Of a stretch of DNA of 5,378 nt, positions 1 to 5,378 are shown piece after piece. Positions within the stretch are counted from its first letter, which is position 1; the number at the start of each line of letters is the position of its first letter. A program made the position numbers and the translations under genes. This stretch comes from Ferrovaceae bacterium (GTDB lineage Bacteria > Pseudomonadota > Gammaproteobacteria > Burkholderiales > Ferrovaceae). The notes under the pieces are model-generated. The model worked only from the letters and a program-made list of their open reading frames with translations, had not been told where the DNA came from and did no database searches. The stretch is taken from assembly GCA_027457225.1 (NCBI GenBank), contig DAIDTL010000079.1:1-5378 (forward strand), in the 5' to 3' direction.

Positions 1-685
1 CGAACAATCCACCAGTCTTCAACCCGCTGCCGAAAAACTGAAGCTGACTCTCCAGGACGCAGGCTGGGTTACTCGGGGTGCCTCCGCACAAGCTCCGCTG
101 TTTAACAATCCCAAGTTACTGAATGCCCTGTTCTCGCCAGAATCAATTCAGGGCGGTCGCAACACCCAGGCTATTGAGGTGGCCCCCAATACGCTGGTGG
201 CAGCGCGCGTGCTGGCCCATGAGCCTTCGGTGGCACGTCCGTTGGCAGAGGTCGGTGATGCTATTGCCCAAATGTTGAAGCGGGAAGAAGCTGCCAAGCT
301 GGTGCGCCAGGAGGGGGAGGCGCGGCTGGCTGATCTGAAAGCTGGCAAAACTGTTGCACTGACCTGGTCTGCAAAGCATCTGCTAACGCGCCAGCAAGCG
401 TTGTCCGGCGGGTTGCCATCCGCGGTGGTAACCCCGGCGTTTCAGGTCAGCACGACCCATTTGCCGGCTTTTACGGGGAGTGCCTTGCCCTCCGGAAGTT
501 ATGTGCTGGTGCGTGTCACCCAGGTGGCTCCCGGCAATCCCGCTGATCCCACCAAACGCAACCAAGCCGAAGCCGGGTTGACGCGTGCCTATGGGGATGA
601 AACCCTATCCGGGTTCATTGCGGCGCTGCGCAAAGCAGCCGATGTCCGCCTAGTCAACAAGACGGTGCTGGACAAGAAGAACTAA
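1..685 (+). CDS. ppiD: PpiD-like periplasmic chaperone / peptidyl-prolyl isomerase, C-terminal part (5' end outside window)
   Basis: This is the last 227 codons of a gene that enters the window already open; the reading frame starts at base 2 and ends at TAA 683-685. PpiD is anchored in the inner membrane with its bulk in the periplasm, next to the Sec translocon, where it helps newly exported proteins leave and fold. The visible part begins EQSTSLQPAAEKLKL, the type of segment that follows the parvulin domain in PpiD proteins. It then has FNNPKLLNALFS, a VAPNTLVAARVLAHEPS strand region, a charged helix (AQMLKREEAAKLVRQEGEA) and a closing helix ending ALRKAADVRLVNK. The parvulin domain, the single transmembrane anchor and the start codon lie upstream and cannot be judged; the full family length is roughly 620-640 residues. 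The methionine at 179 is internal, because homologous-looking sequence continues upstream in frame. The stop overlaps that of convergent fabI. The alternative is another SurA/PrsA-like foldase, which I consider less likely. Confidence 0.85.
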   Translation, partial: EQSTSLQPAAEKLKLTLQDAGWVTRGASAQAPLFNNPKLLNALFSPESIQGGRNTQAIEVAPNTLVAARVLAHEPSVARPLAEVGDAIAQMLKREEAAKLVRQEGEARLADLKAGKTVALTWSAKHLLTRQQALSGGLPSAVVTPAFQVSTTHLPAFTGSALPSGSYVLVRVTQVAPGNPADPTKRNQAEAGLTRAYGDETLSGFIAALRKAADVRLVNKTVLDKKN

Positions 686-1467
686 CCTGCCATTCCCGGT
701 ACCGTGGTCGAGAAACCGGAATCCACATGAACGATCTCGCCGGTGATTCCTGACGCAAGATCGCTGCAAAGGAATGCGGCCACATTACCCACCTCATCTA
801 TGGTGACATTGCGGCGCAGTGGGGCCGTGGCTTCCACATAATTCAGAATTTTGCCAAAATCACCGATGCCGGCGGCAGCCAGCGTCTTGATCGGCCCGGC
901 CGAAATGCCGTTGACGCGAATGCCGCGTGGTCCCAGGCTATGTGCCATATAGCGCACGTTGGCTTCAAGGCTGGCTTTGGCCAGTCCCATGACGTTGTAA
1001 TTGGTCACCGATTTTTCAGCGCCCAGATAAGACATTGTGAGTAGGGCACCGTTACGGCCTGCCATCATGGGATAGCCTGCCTTGGCCAGAGCGGAGAAAC
1101 TATAGGAGCTGACATCGTGAGCAATCCTGAAATTTTCCCGGGTGACGGTATCCAGGTATTCTCCGGACAATGCTTCGCGCGGAGCGAAGGCAACGGAGTG
1201 AACGATACCATCCATGCCTTGCCAGCTTTGGCCCAAGCTCATGAACAATGCATCGATTTCGGTGTCGCTCGATACGTCACAAGGCAGAACAAGCTGAGCC
1301 CCCAGTTCTTCGGCCAGTTTTTCAACGCGCGCGCGAACCCCTTCACCCTGATAGGTCAGGGCAACTGTGGCGCCCTCACGCAGTATGGCTTTGGCTATAC
1401 CCCAGGCAATGGAACGATTGCTCAGTAGTCCAGTAATCAAAATATTTTTATTGGCAAGAAATCCCAT
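682..1467 (-). CDS. fabI: Enoyl-[acyl-carrier-protein] reductase (NADH), FabI
   Basis: A complete 261-residue protein, against 262 in E. coli. It catalyses the last step of each fatty acid elongation cycle in the cytoplasm, reducing trans-2-enoyl-ACP to acyl-ACP with NADH. It is a short-chain dehydrogenase-fold enzyme. The N-terminal cofactor loop is GLLSNRSIAWGIAKAI (residues 13-28), and CDVS (63-66) lies beside the adenine pocket. The FabI catalytic signature is present as Y147, Y157 and K164 in SYLGAEKSVTNYNVMGLAK, followed by ISAGPIKTLAAAGI near residue 190 and the C-terminal GEIVHVDSGFS. The start at 1467 is chosen because MGFLANKNILITG fits the family N-terminus and AGGAG lies 5 nt upstream. 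The frame stays open to 1680, but that extension looks non-homologous and lies opposite the next gene. The residue matching E. coli Gly93 is alanine (VAFAP). The promoter must lie within the first codons of the divergent gene. Identification is secure. Confidence 0.97.
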   Translation of the reverse strand: MGFLANKNILITGLLSNRSIAWGIAKAILREGATVALTYQGEGVRARVEKLAEELGAQLVLPCDVSSDTEIDALFMSLGQSWQGMDGIVHSVAFAPREALSGEYLDTVTRENFRIAHDVSSYSFSALAKAGYPMMAGRNGALLTMSYLGAEKSVTNYNVMGLAKASLEANVRYMAHSLGPRGIRVNGISAGPIKTLAAAGIGDFGKILNYVEATAPLRRNVTIDEVGNVAAFLCSDLASGITGEIVHVDSGFSTTVPGMAG

Positions 1468-1492
1468 GAGGTCTCCTATTGATTTGCCCGGT
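1468..1492. promoter_or_regulatory. Divergent fabI / ABC-transporter intergenic gap
   Basis: Only about 25 bp separate the fabI start from the preferred start of the binding-protein gene, so neither gene can have a full promoter in the gap. On the minus strand TATCAT (1493-1498) resembles a -10 box and would give a leader of about 20 nt, but no good -35 lies at the right distance (AAGAGG at 17 bp). On the plus strand TTGCTC (1418-1423) and TATTTT (1443-1448) are a weak pair with a long 19-bp spacer, inside the fabI 5' end. Both promoter guesses are tentative; the gap itself is clear. Confidence 0.4.
1473..1477 (-). promoter_or_regulatory. Ribosome binding site of fabI
   Basis: Read on the minus strand, AGGAG is followed by ACCTC and then ATG at 1467, a near-ideal 5-nt spacing. 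This site decides the fabI start against the in-frame methionines further upstream, such as the one giving MKRRRPIW. Confidence 0.75.
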
Positions 1493-3271
1493 ATGATAAA
1501 CCATATGGGGCGTCTCCTCTTCATTCTGTTGGGTTTATGGGTTATGGGTGCCTGGGCCGCTCCACCCGAAAAGGTCCTGCGTCTGGAGCTCTCAGCAGCC
1601 GAGACCGGATTTGATCCGGTCATGACCTCCGACCTCAATACGGCTTCCATCGAACAGCAATTGTTCGAATCTTTGCTCACCTACGATTACCTGACCCGCC
1701 CCGTCAAGTTGATTCCGCGTCTGGCCGCTGCCATGCCGATCGTCACGGACCAGGGCAAAATCTGGGTGTTTACGTTGAAACAAGGTGTTTATTTTGCACC
1801 CGATCCGGTATTCAAGGGCCAAAAGCGCGAAGTGACGGCACAGGATGTGGTGTATACCTTGATGCGTTTCATGGACCCCAAAAACCGTTCTCCCTACAAG
1901 TTTTTGGTCGAAGGGAAAATTATCGGACTGGATGAATTGGGCGAAGCAGCACGCCGTACCGGGCATTTCAATTACGACGCCAGCATTCCGGGGCTGGAGG
2001 TGCTGGATCGCTACACGCTCAAGATCCGTCTTAAAACCACAGACTACAATTTTGCGCATGCTATGGCCCAACCCATGTATGGGATCGTGGCGCGAGAAGC
2101 TATTGAGGGTTATGCCGGCGATACCGCCTCCCATCCGGTGGGGAGCGGCCCGTATCACCTGACACGCTGGACCCGTTCGTCGCTCATGGTTCTGGAGCGA
2201 AATCCCAACTTCAGGCACGAAATCTGGAATTTCGACCCAGGCAACGATCCCGACAGCCAGAATATCGCTGCGCAAATGCGCGGCAAAAGCATTCCCCAAA
2301 TCGACCGGATTGAGGTTCAGGTCATCGAGGAAGCGCAGTCGGCCTGGCTGAGTTTTGGCAAGGGTGAACTGGACATGATCGGCCTGGCCGGTCAGTTTGC
2401 ACCCATGGCCTTGCACGGCACCCACCTCAAATCGTCGCTGGCTGATCGGGGAATTCGTCTGGATCGCATTAGCGATCCTTCGATTGCTTATTACTTTATC
2501 AATCAGCAGGATCCCGTACTGGGCGGGATGAGCAAGGAGAAGATTGCCCTGCGTCGTGCCATTTTCATGGTGCAGAATGACGAAGAAATGATCCGGGTAA
2601 TTCACAAAGGTCAGGCGGTACGTAATGCCTACCCCATTCCGGAAGGTGTGGCGGGTGCTGACCCCAATTATCGCAGCTTGCTTGACTATAATCCCAGGGA
2701 AGCCAACCGTTTGCTCGATCGTATGGGCTATGCCAAAGGGCCGGACGGTTACCGACGCCAGCCCGATGGTCAGCCGTTGGCGGTACGCTACACTTCGAGT
2801 TTATCGTCCCAGGATCGGGAATTGGATGAGATGATGAAAAAAGCACTGGATCGGCTGGCAATCCGGTTTGAGAGCGAAAAGCTTAAATTTCCAGAAATCC
2901 TTAAAGCGGAGCGTCAGTGTAGGGTCCAGATTCGCCTGTCCGCCTGGATCGCCGACTATCCCGATGGCGATAATTTCATGCAGCTTTGGTATGGCCCGCA
3001 TACTCACGAAAACAACGGATCCTGCTATCAGGATCCGGAGTGGGACCGCCTCTATGAAAAAACCTTGACCATGCCAGCTTCCCCGCAACGCGATGCGATT
3101 TATCATCAACTGGCACGTCTGCTGGAGTTGAAAGGTGTCACCAAGGTCAGTACCACGCATATTCGAAATGTGCTGACCCATCCCTGGGTGATTGGATACA
3201 AGGCCCATCCCATCCTGCCCTCGGTGTGGTCCTTGTTGGACATTGACGTGAGCCGGGCACCCCGCCAATGA
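1493..3271 (+). CDS. Periplasmic solute-binding protein of a peptide-type ABC importer (SBP family 5, OppA/DppA-like)
   Basis: About 592 residues, somewhat longer than E. coli DppA or OppA (about 535-545). It should bind the transported solute in the periplasm and deliver it to the permeases encoded just downstream. From the start at 1493 the N-terminus is a Sec signal peptide: MINHMGR, a hydrophobic core LLFILLGLWVMG, then a probable cleavage site AWA|APP after residue 22. There is no lipobox cysteine, so a soluble periplasmic protein is expected. Family-5 hallmarks are the early FDPVMTSDLNTASIEQQLFE segment, HPVGSGPY (residues 214-221) and WIADYPDGDNFM (485-496). I see only two cysteines in the mature chain, C476 and C511, which could form a disulfide. 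The start is uncertain: ATG 1466, TTG 1484 and ATG 1505 are in frame, and none has a strong ribosome site; 1466 would overlap the fabI start. The stop overlaps the next gene as ATGA. Substrate cannot be read from sequence; peptides are the default, with other family-5 ligands (opines, nickel, haem-like) possible. Confidence 0.9.
   Translation: MINHMGRLLFILLGLWVMGAWAAPPEKVLRLELSAAETGFDPVMTSDLNTASIEQQLFESLLTYDYLTRPVKLIPRLAAAMPIVTDQGKIWVFTLKQGVYFAPDPVFKGQKREVTAQDVVYTLMRFMDPKNRSPYKFLVEGKIIGLDELGEAARRTGHFNYDASIPGLEVLDRYTLKIRLKTTDYNFAHAMAQPMYGIVAREAIEGYAGDTASHPVGSGPYHLTRWTRSSLMVLERNPNFRHEIWNFDPGNDPDSQNIAAQMRGKSIPQIDRIEVQVIEEAQSAWLSFGKGELDMIGLAGQFAPMALHGTHLKSSLADRGIRLDRISDPSIAYYFINQQDPVLGGMSKEKIALRRAIFMVQNDEEMIRVIHKGQAVRNAYPIPEGVAGADPNYRSLLDYNPREANRLLDRMGYAKGPDGYRRQPDGQPLAVRYTSSLSSQDRELDEMMKKALDRLAIRFESEKLKFPEILKAERQCRVQIRLSAWIADYPDGDNFMQLWYGPHTHENNGSCYQDPEWDRLYEKTLTMPASPQRDAIYHQLARLLELKGVTKVSTTHIRNVLTHPWVIGYKAHPILPSVWSLLDIDVSRAPRQ
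3016..3037. repeat. Inverted repeat, 9-bp perfect arms with 4-nt loop
   Basis: CGGATCCTG (3016-3024) and CAGGATCCG (3029-3037) are exact reverse complements around the loop CTAT, inside the 3' part of the binding-protein gene. In mRNA this is a compact GC-rich hairpin. No T-run follows, so it is not a standard terminator. It covers codons around NGSCYQDP, so coding constraint may explain part of it. Confidence 0.6.
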
Positions 3272-4212
3272 ACCTGACCGCTTTTCTATTTCGACGCTTG
3301 TGGCAAATGGTCCCCACCCTGCTGGGAGTGGTACTGCTCGTCTTTTTACTATTCAACTGGGTGGGAGGTGATCCTGCCTATGTTCTGGCTGGCAAGATGG
3401 CCAACCCGGAGGATATCGCCAATATCCGTCACCAGCTGGGTATTGACCGTCCCATGTGGGAACAGCTGCTGATTTTTATCCGTCAGATTGTCACGGGTGA
3501 TTTTGGAAACAGTTGGGCAACGCGCGAACCGGTGTCTGAAATATTTCGGACGCGTCTCGGTCCATCGCTGGTATTGTTGATTCCGATGCTGTTGCTGGAA
3601 ACACTCGTGGCTGTGGTGGTGGCGCTGATTGTGTCAGCTGTGCGCGGATCAGTGCTGGATCGCACCCTGATGGTGACCAGCACGGTGGTCATGTCCATCA
3701 GCCTTCTGGTCTACATCATCGTCGGGCAATATGTATTCGCTTCCCTGTTGGGCTGGTTTCCAGTCAAAGGGTGGAGCGATAACCTGTGGCGCAACCTGAC
3801 TACCTATGCGGTTTTGCCGGTCTTGTTGGGGCTGATGGTGAGCATTGCGCCTTCGGTGCGTTTGTATCGGACGTTTATTCTGGATGAGATCGGTCAGGAT
3901 TATGTGCGCACGGCGCGTGCCAAGGGTCTATCCGAACCACGGATCCTGTTGGTGCATGTGCTGCGCAACGCAGCCATTCCTATCGTCACCAATGTGCTGA
4001 TGGGATTGCCTGTTTTGTTGACGGGAGCGTTTTTACTGGAGCGGTTTTTTGCCATTCCTGGAATCGGACGAGAAATCATACTGGCGGTTGAGCGTAGCGA
4101 TTTTCCCATTATCAAGGCGGCCACGGTCTACGTGGCTGTGGCCACGCTGTTTGCCAATCTGTTGGGTGATCTGCTCTACCGGGCACTCGATCCACGGGTC
4201 CATTTCGAGTGA
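3268..4212 (+). CDS. ABC transporter permease, OppB/DppB type
   Basis: A 314-residue integral inner-membrane protein, typical length for the DppB/OppB group. It forms half of the transport channel. The N-terminus FLFRRLWQMVPTLLGVVLL gives the first membrane segment (about residues 12-29). A periplasmic stretch follows, with GGDPAYVLAG and LGIDRPMWEQ, typical of this subunit. Further segments lie near 100-125, 136-160, 180-200, 232-257 and 281-303. The cytoplasmic EAA coupling loop, which docks on the ATPase, is DYVRTARAKGLSEPRIL with its conserved glycine at 220. The later LLERFFAIPGIGRE (about 256-269) is another family hallmark. The ATG at 3268 overlaps the TGA of the binding-protein gene, with no clear ribosome site of its own, so it is probably translated by coupling. 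The end overlaps the next start as GTGA. Confidence 0.95.
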   Translation: MNLTAFLFRRLWQMVPTLLGVVLLVFLLFNWVGGDPAYVLAGKMANPEDIANIRHQLGIDRPMWEQLLIFIRQIVTGDFGNSWATREPVSEIFRTRLGPSLVLLIPMLLLETLVAVVVALIVSAVRGSVLDRTLMVTSTVVMSISLLVYIIVGQYVFASLLGWFPVKGWSDNLWRNLTTYAVLPVLLGLMVSIAPSVRLYRTFILDEIGQDYVRTARAKGLSEPRILLVHVLRNAAIPIVTNVLMGLPVLLTGAFLLERFFAIPGIGREIILAVERSDFPIIKAATVYVAVATLFANLLGDLLYRALDPRVHFE

Positions 4213-5252
4213 ACTCCGTGCCCATCGAGCGCTCTTCTCCAGGACTCTGGACCCTTGCCTGGCGTCGGTTGCGGCGCGACCGGGTCGGAATGACGGCCCT
4301 CCTGGTGGTGGGGTGTTATCTGGCGGTGGTGATGATGGCCCTGATGGGTTGGATAGCAACCGACTGGACTCGTGAAGTGGGCGTCAACTACGCCCCCCCT
4401 GTGTTCTGGGCACAGGATCAGGATGAAACGGCACAACGGTCGGTGATTGGTAACGATACCCCGGATGGGCCCATAGCACTCTATGGACTGCAGGATCCAC
4501 TGGCACCCGTGCTTGCTGCCATCCGGGCGCAGTATCCACAAGATCGTGATCTTGTGGAAGCGCCGCGCCGTTTGTCGCTCCCCTTAGGAGGCGACAAGTG
4601 GGGTCATGACGTGTGGATCAAAGTGATTAAGGGCAGTGAAACCTCGATTCTGGTGGGCTTGGTGTCTGCGCTGCTTGCTACGCTGTTGGGCACCTTAATG
4701 GGTGCGGTGGCCGGTTATTTTGGGCGTTGGGTGGACGACGGGTTCAATTGGTTGTATGGGGTATTTACCGCCATTCCCTACTTGTTGCTGGTATTTGCCA
4801 TCGCGGCGGTGTTGCAGCAGAAAGGAGTGGTTACCCTCATCTTGATTCTGGGACTGACTGGATGGACAGGCGTATTCCGCCTGGTGCGTGCTGAATATCT
4901 CAAACACAAAACCCGTGAATATGTCCTCGCGGCTGGAGCGATGGGAGCCTCAAATACACGGCGCATGTTCATCCACATTCTTCCCAATACCAGCCATGTC
5001 ATCCTGGTGCAACTCTCTCTGAACGTGATTGGTTTTATCAAGTCTGAGGTCATTTTAAGTTTTCTGGGGTTTGGCGTGCCGGTGGATGTGGTGTCGTGGG
5101 GCAGCATGCTCAACGAAGCGCAGAATGAATTGATTCTGGGGAAGTGGTGGCAATTGGCAGCAGCGGGCCTCGCCATGGCAATCCTGGTTACCGCCTTTAG
5201 CATGCTGACCGACGCATTGCGCGATGCACTGGACCCGAAGCTCAAAAATTGA
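4209..5252 (+). CDS. ABC transporter permease, OppC/DppC type, with extended first periplasmic segment
   Basis: A 347-residue inner-membrane protein, the partner of the preceding permease; DppC/OppC proteins are usually about 300. The N-terminus (LWTLAWRRLRRDRVGMTALL) matches the OppC N-terminal domain and leads into a first membrane segment at about 27-49. The next 75 or so residues, up to LPLGGDKWGHD (124-134), are predicted periplasmic and clearly longer than usual. They replace the common LGTDxxGRD motif with GGDKWGHD. The transport core follows, with SILVGLVSALLATLLGTLMG (about 146-165), the EAA loop EYVLAAGAMGASNTRRMF (237-254, glycine 246), SEVILSFLGFGVP and LTDALRDALDPKLKN at the end. 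The start is GTG at 4209, overlapping the upstream TGA; another GTG at 4218 is possible. A 24-bp near-palindrome and a strong internal AGGAGG lie in the extended region. The permease assignment is firm; the substrate is unknown. Confidence 0.94.
   Translation: MNSVPIERSSPGLWTLAWRRLRRDRVGMTALLVVGCYLAVVMMALMGWIATDWTREVGVNYAPPVFWAQDQDETAQRSVIGNDTPDGPIALYGLQDPLAPVLAAIRAQYPQDRDLVEAPRRLSLPLGGDKWGHDVWIKVIKGSETSILVGLVSALLATLLGTLMGAVAGYFGRWVDDGFNWLYGVFTAIPYLLLVFAIAAVLQQKGVVTLILILGLTGWTGVFRLVRAEYLKHKTREYVLAAGAMGASNTRRMFIHILPNTSHVILVQLSLNVIGFIKSEVILSFLGFGVPVDVVSWGSMLNEAQNELILGKWWQLAAAGLAMAILVTAFSMLTDALRDALDPKLKN
4535..4558. repeat. Near-palindrome, 11-bp perfect arms with 2-nt centre
   Basis: TCCACAAGATC (4535-4545) and GATCTTGTGGA (4548-4558) are exact reverse complements around GT, inside the extended periplasmic region of the second permease gene (codons for YPQDRDLVE). 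As DNA it is operator-like; as RNA it would fold into a stem of about 10 bp with a CGTG loop. No function is known to me. Confidence 0.65.
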
Positions 5253-5267
5253 GGATCAGGAATACTC

Positions 5268-5378
5268 ATGTTGCTAAGTGTACGTAATCTGTGGGTCGAT
5301 TTTCAGGTGTCTCAGGCTGAAAGACTTCCTGCAGTGAACGGCGTGAGCTTTGACCTGGCCGAGCGAACTACGCTTGCC
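5268..5378 (+). CDS. ABC transporter ATP-binding protein, N-terminal 37 codons (continues beyond window)
   Basis: The frame starts MLLSVRNLWVDFQVSQAERL and continues PAVNGVSFDLAERTTLA to the last base. This is the usual opening of a DppD/OppD-type nucleotide-binding subunit: a first strand with VRNLWVDF, then the AVNGVSFDL strand that precedes the Walker A loop. The window stops just before Walker A, so ATP-binding motifs cannot be checked. It begins 15 bp after the second permease stop, with CAGG (5257-5260) 7 nt before the ATG as a modest ribosome site. Its place at the end of a binding protein and two permeases supports the call. Whether it is a single-domain subunit followed by a DppF/OppF partner or a fused double ATPase cannot be told here. 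Confidence 0.88.
   Translation, partial: MLLSVRNLWVDFQVSQAERLPAVNGVSFDLAERTTLA

Noticed and set aside
692..722. Possible rho-independent terminator at the ppiD/fabI junction
   Set aside because: The stem is imperfect, lies inside the fabI coding end, and is not followed by a T-run on either strand.
1367..1492. Earlier start for the binding-protein gene at 1367
   Set aside because: It would run antisense through the conserved fabI N-terminus and put about 40 residues before an evident signal peptide.
1468..1680. N-terminal extension of fabI giving a 332-residue protein
   Set aside because: MGFLANKNILITG at 1467 is the family start with a well-spaced AGGAG; the extension reads as antisense of the signal-peptide gene and has no FabI-like sequence.
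1592..2605. Long open minus-strand frame opposite the binding-protein gene
   Set aside because: It lies wholly opposite a convincing family-5 protein, shows no recognisable domain and has no good ribosome site; it is a shadow of codon bias.
4120..4136. GCCACG / CGTGGC inverted repeat in the first permease gene
   Set aside because: Six-base arms in GC-rich coding DNA are expected by chance.
4778..5269. Minus-strand frame of 163 codons opposite the second permease
   Set aside because: It has low-complexity basic/Ser/Thr composition typical of the antisense of membrane-protein codons and overlaps highly conserved permease sequence.

Overview
This window looks like ordinary chromosomal DNA from a Gram-negative proteobacterium, most likely a betaproteobacterium. 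The reasons are the PpiD-type periplasmic folding factor, a 261-residue FabI close to the proteobacterial form, a cleavable Sec signal peptide on the solute-binding protein, moderately GC-rich sequence and very compact spacing. The taxon is inferred from protein flavour recalled from memory, not from a search.

Layout: (1) Positions 1-685, plus strand, hold the 3' end of ppiD, a membrane-anchored periplasmic chaperone of the parvulin family. (2) Positions 682-1467, minus strand, hold a complete fabI, the NADH-dependent enoyl-ACP reductase of fatty acid synthesis. It meets ppiD tail to tail, and the two stop codons overlap. (3) After a gap of only about 25 bp, a plus-strand operon for a family-5 (peptide/opine/nickel class) ABC importer begins. 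It encodes a periplasmic binding protein (about 1493-3271), an OppB/DppB-type permease (3268-4212), an OppC/DppC-type permease (4209-5252) and the first 37 codons of an ATPase (5268 to the window end). The first three genes are joined by ATGA and GTGA stop/start overlaps, which suggests translational coupling. The ATPase follows after 15 bp with a modest ribosome binding site.

How they work together: the binding protein would capture a solute, probably a peptide, in the periplasm. The two permeases form the inner-membrane channel and the ATPase powers import. PpiD and FabI belong to separate housekeeping processes and appear to be neighbours only.

I found no RNA genes, mobile elements, CRISPR arrays or non-coding stretches over 30 bp. 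No new system is evident. The points most worth a second look are two near-perfect inverted repeats inside the transporter genes, the extended periplasmic segment and altered motif of the second permease, and the tight convergent and divergent junctions around fabI.
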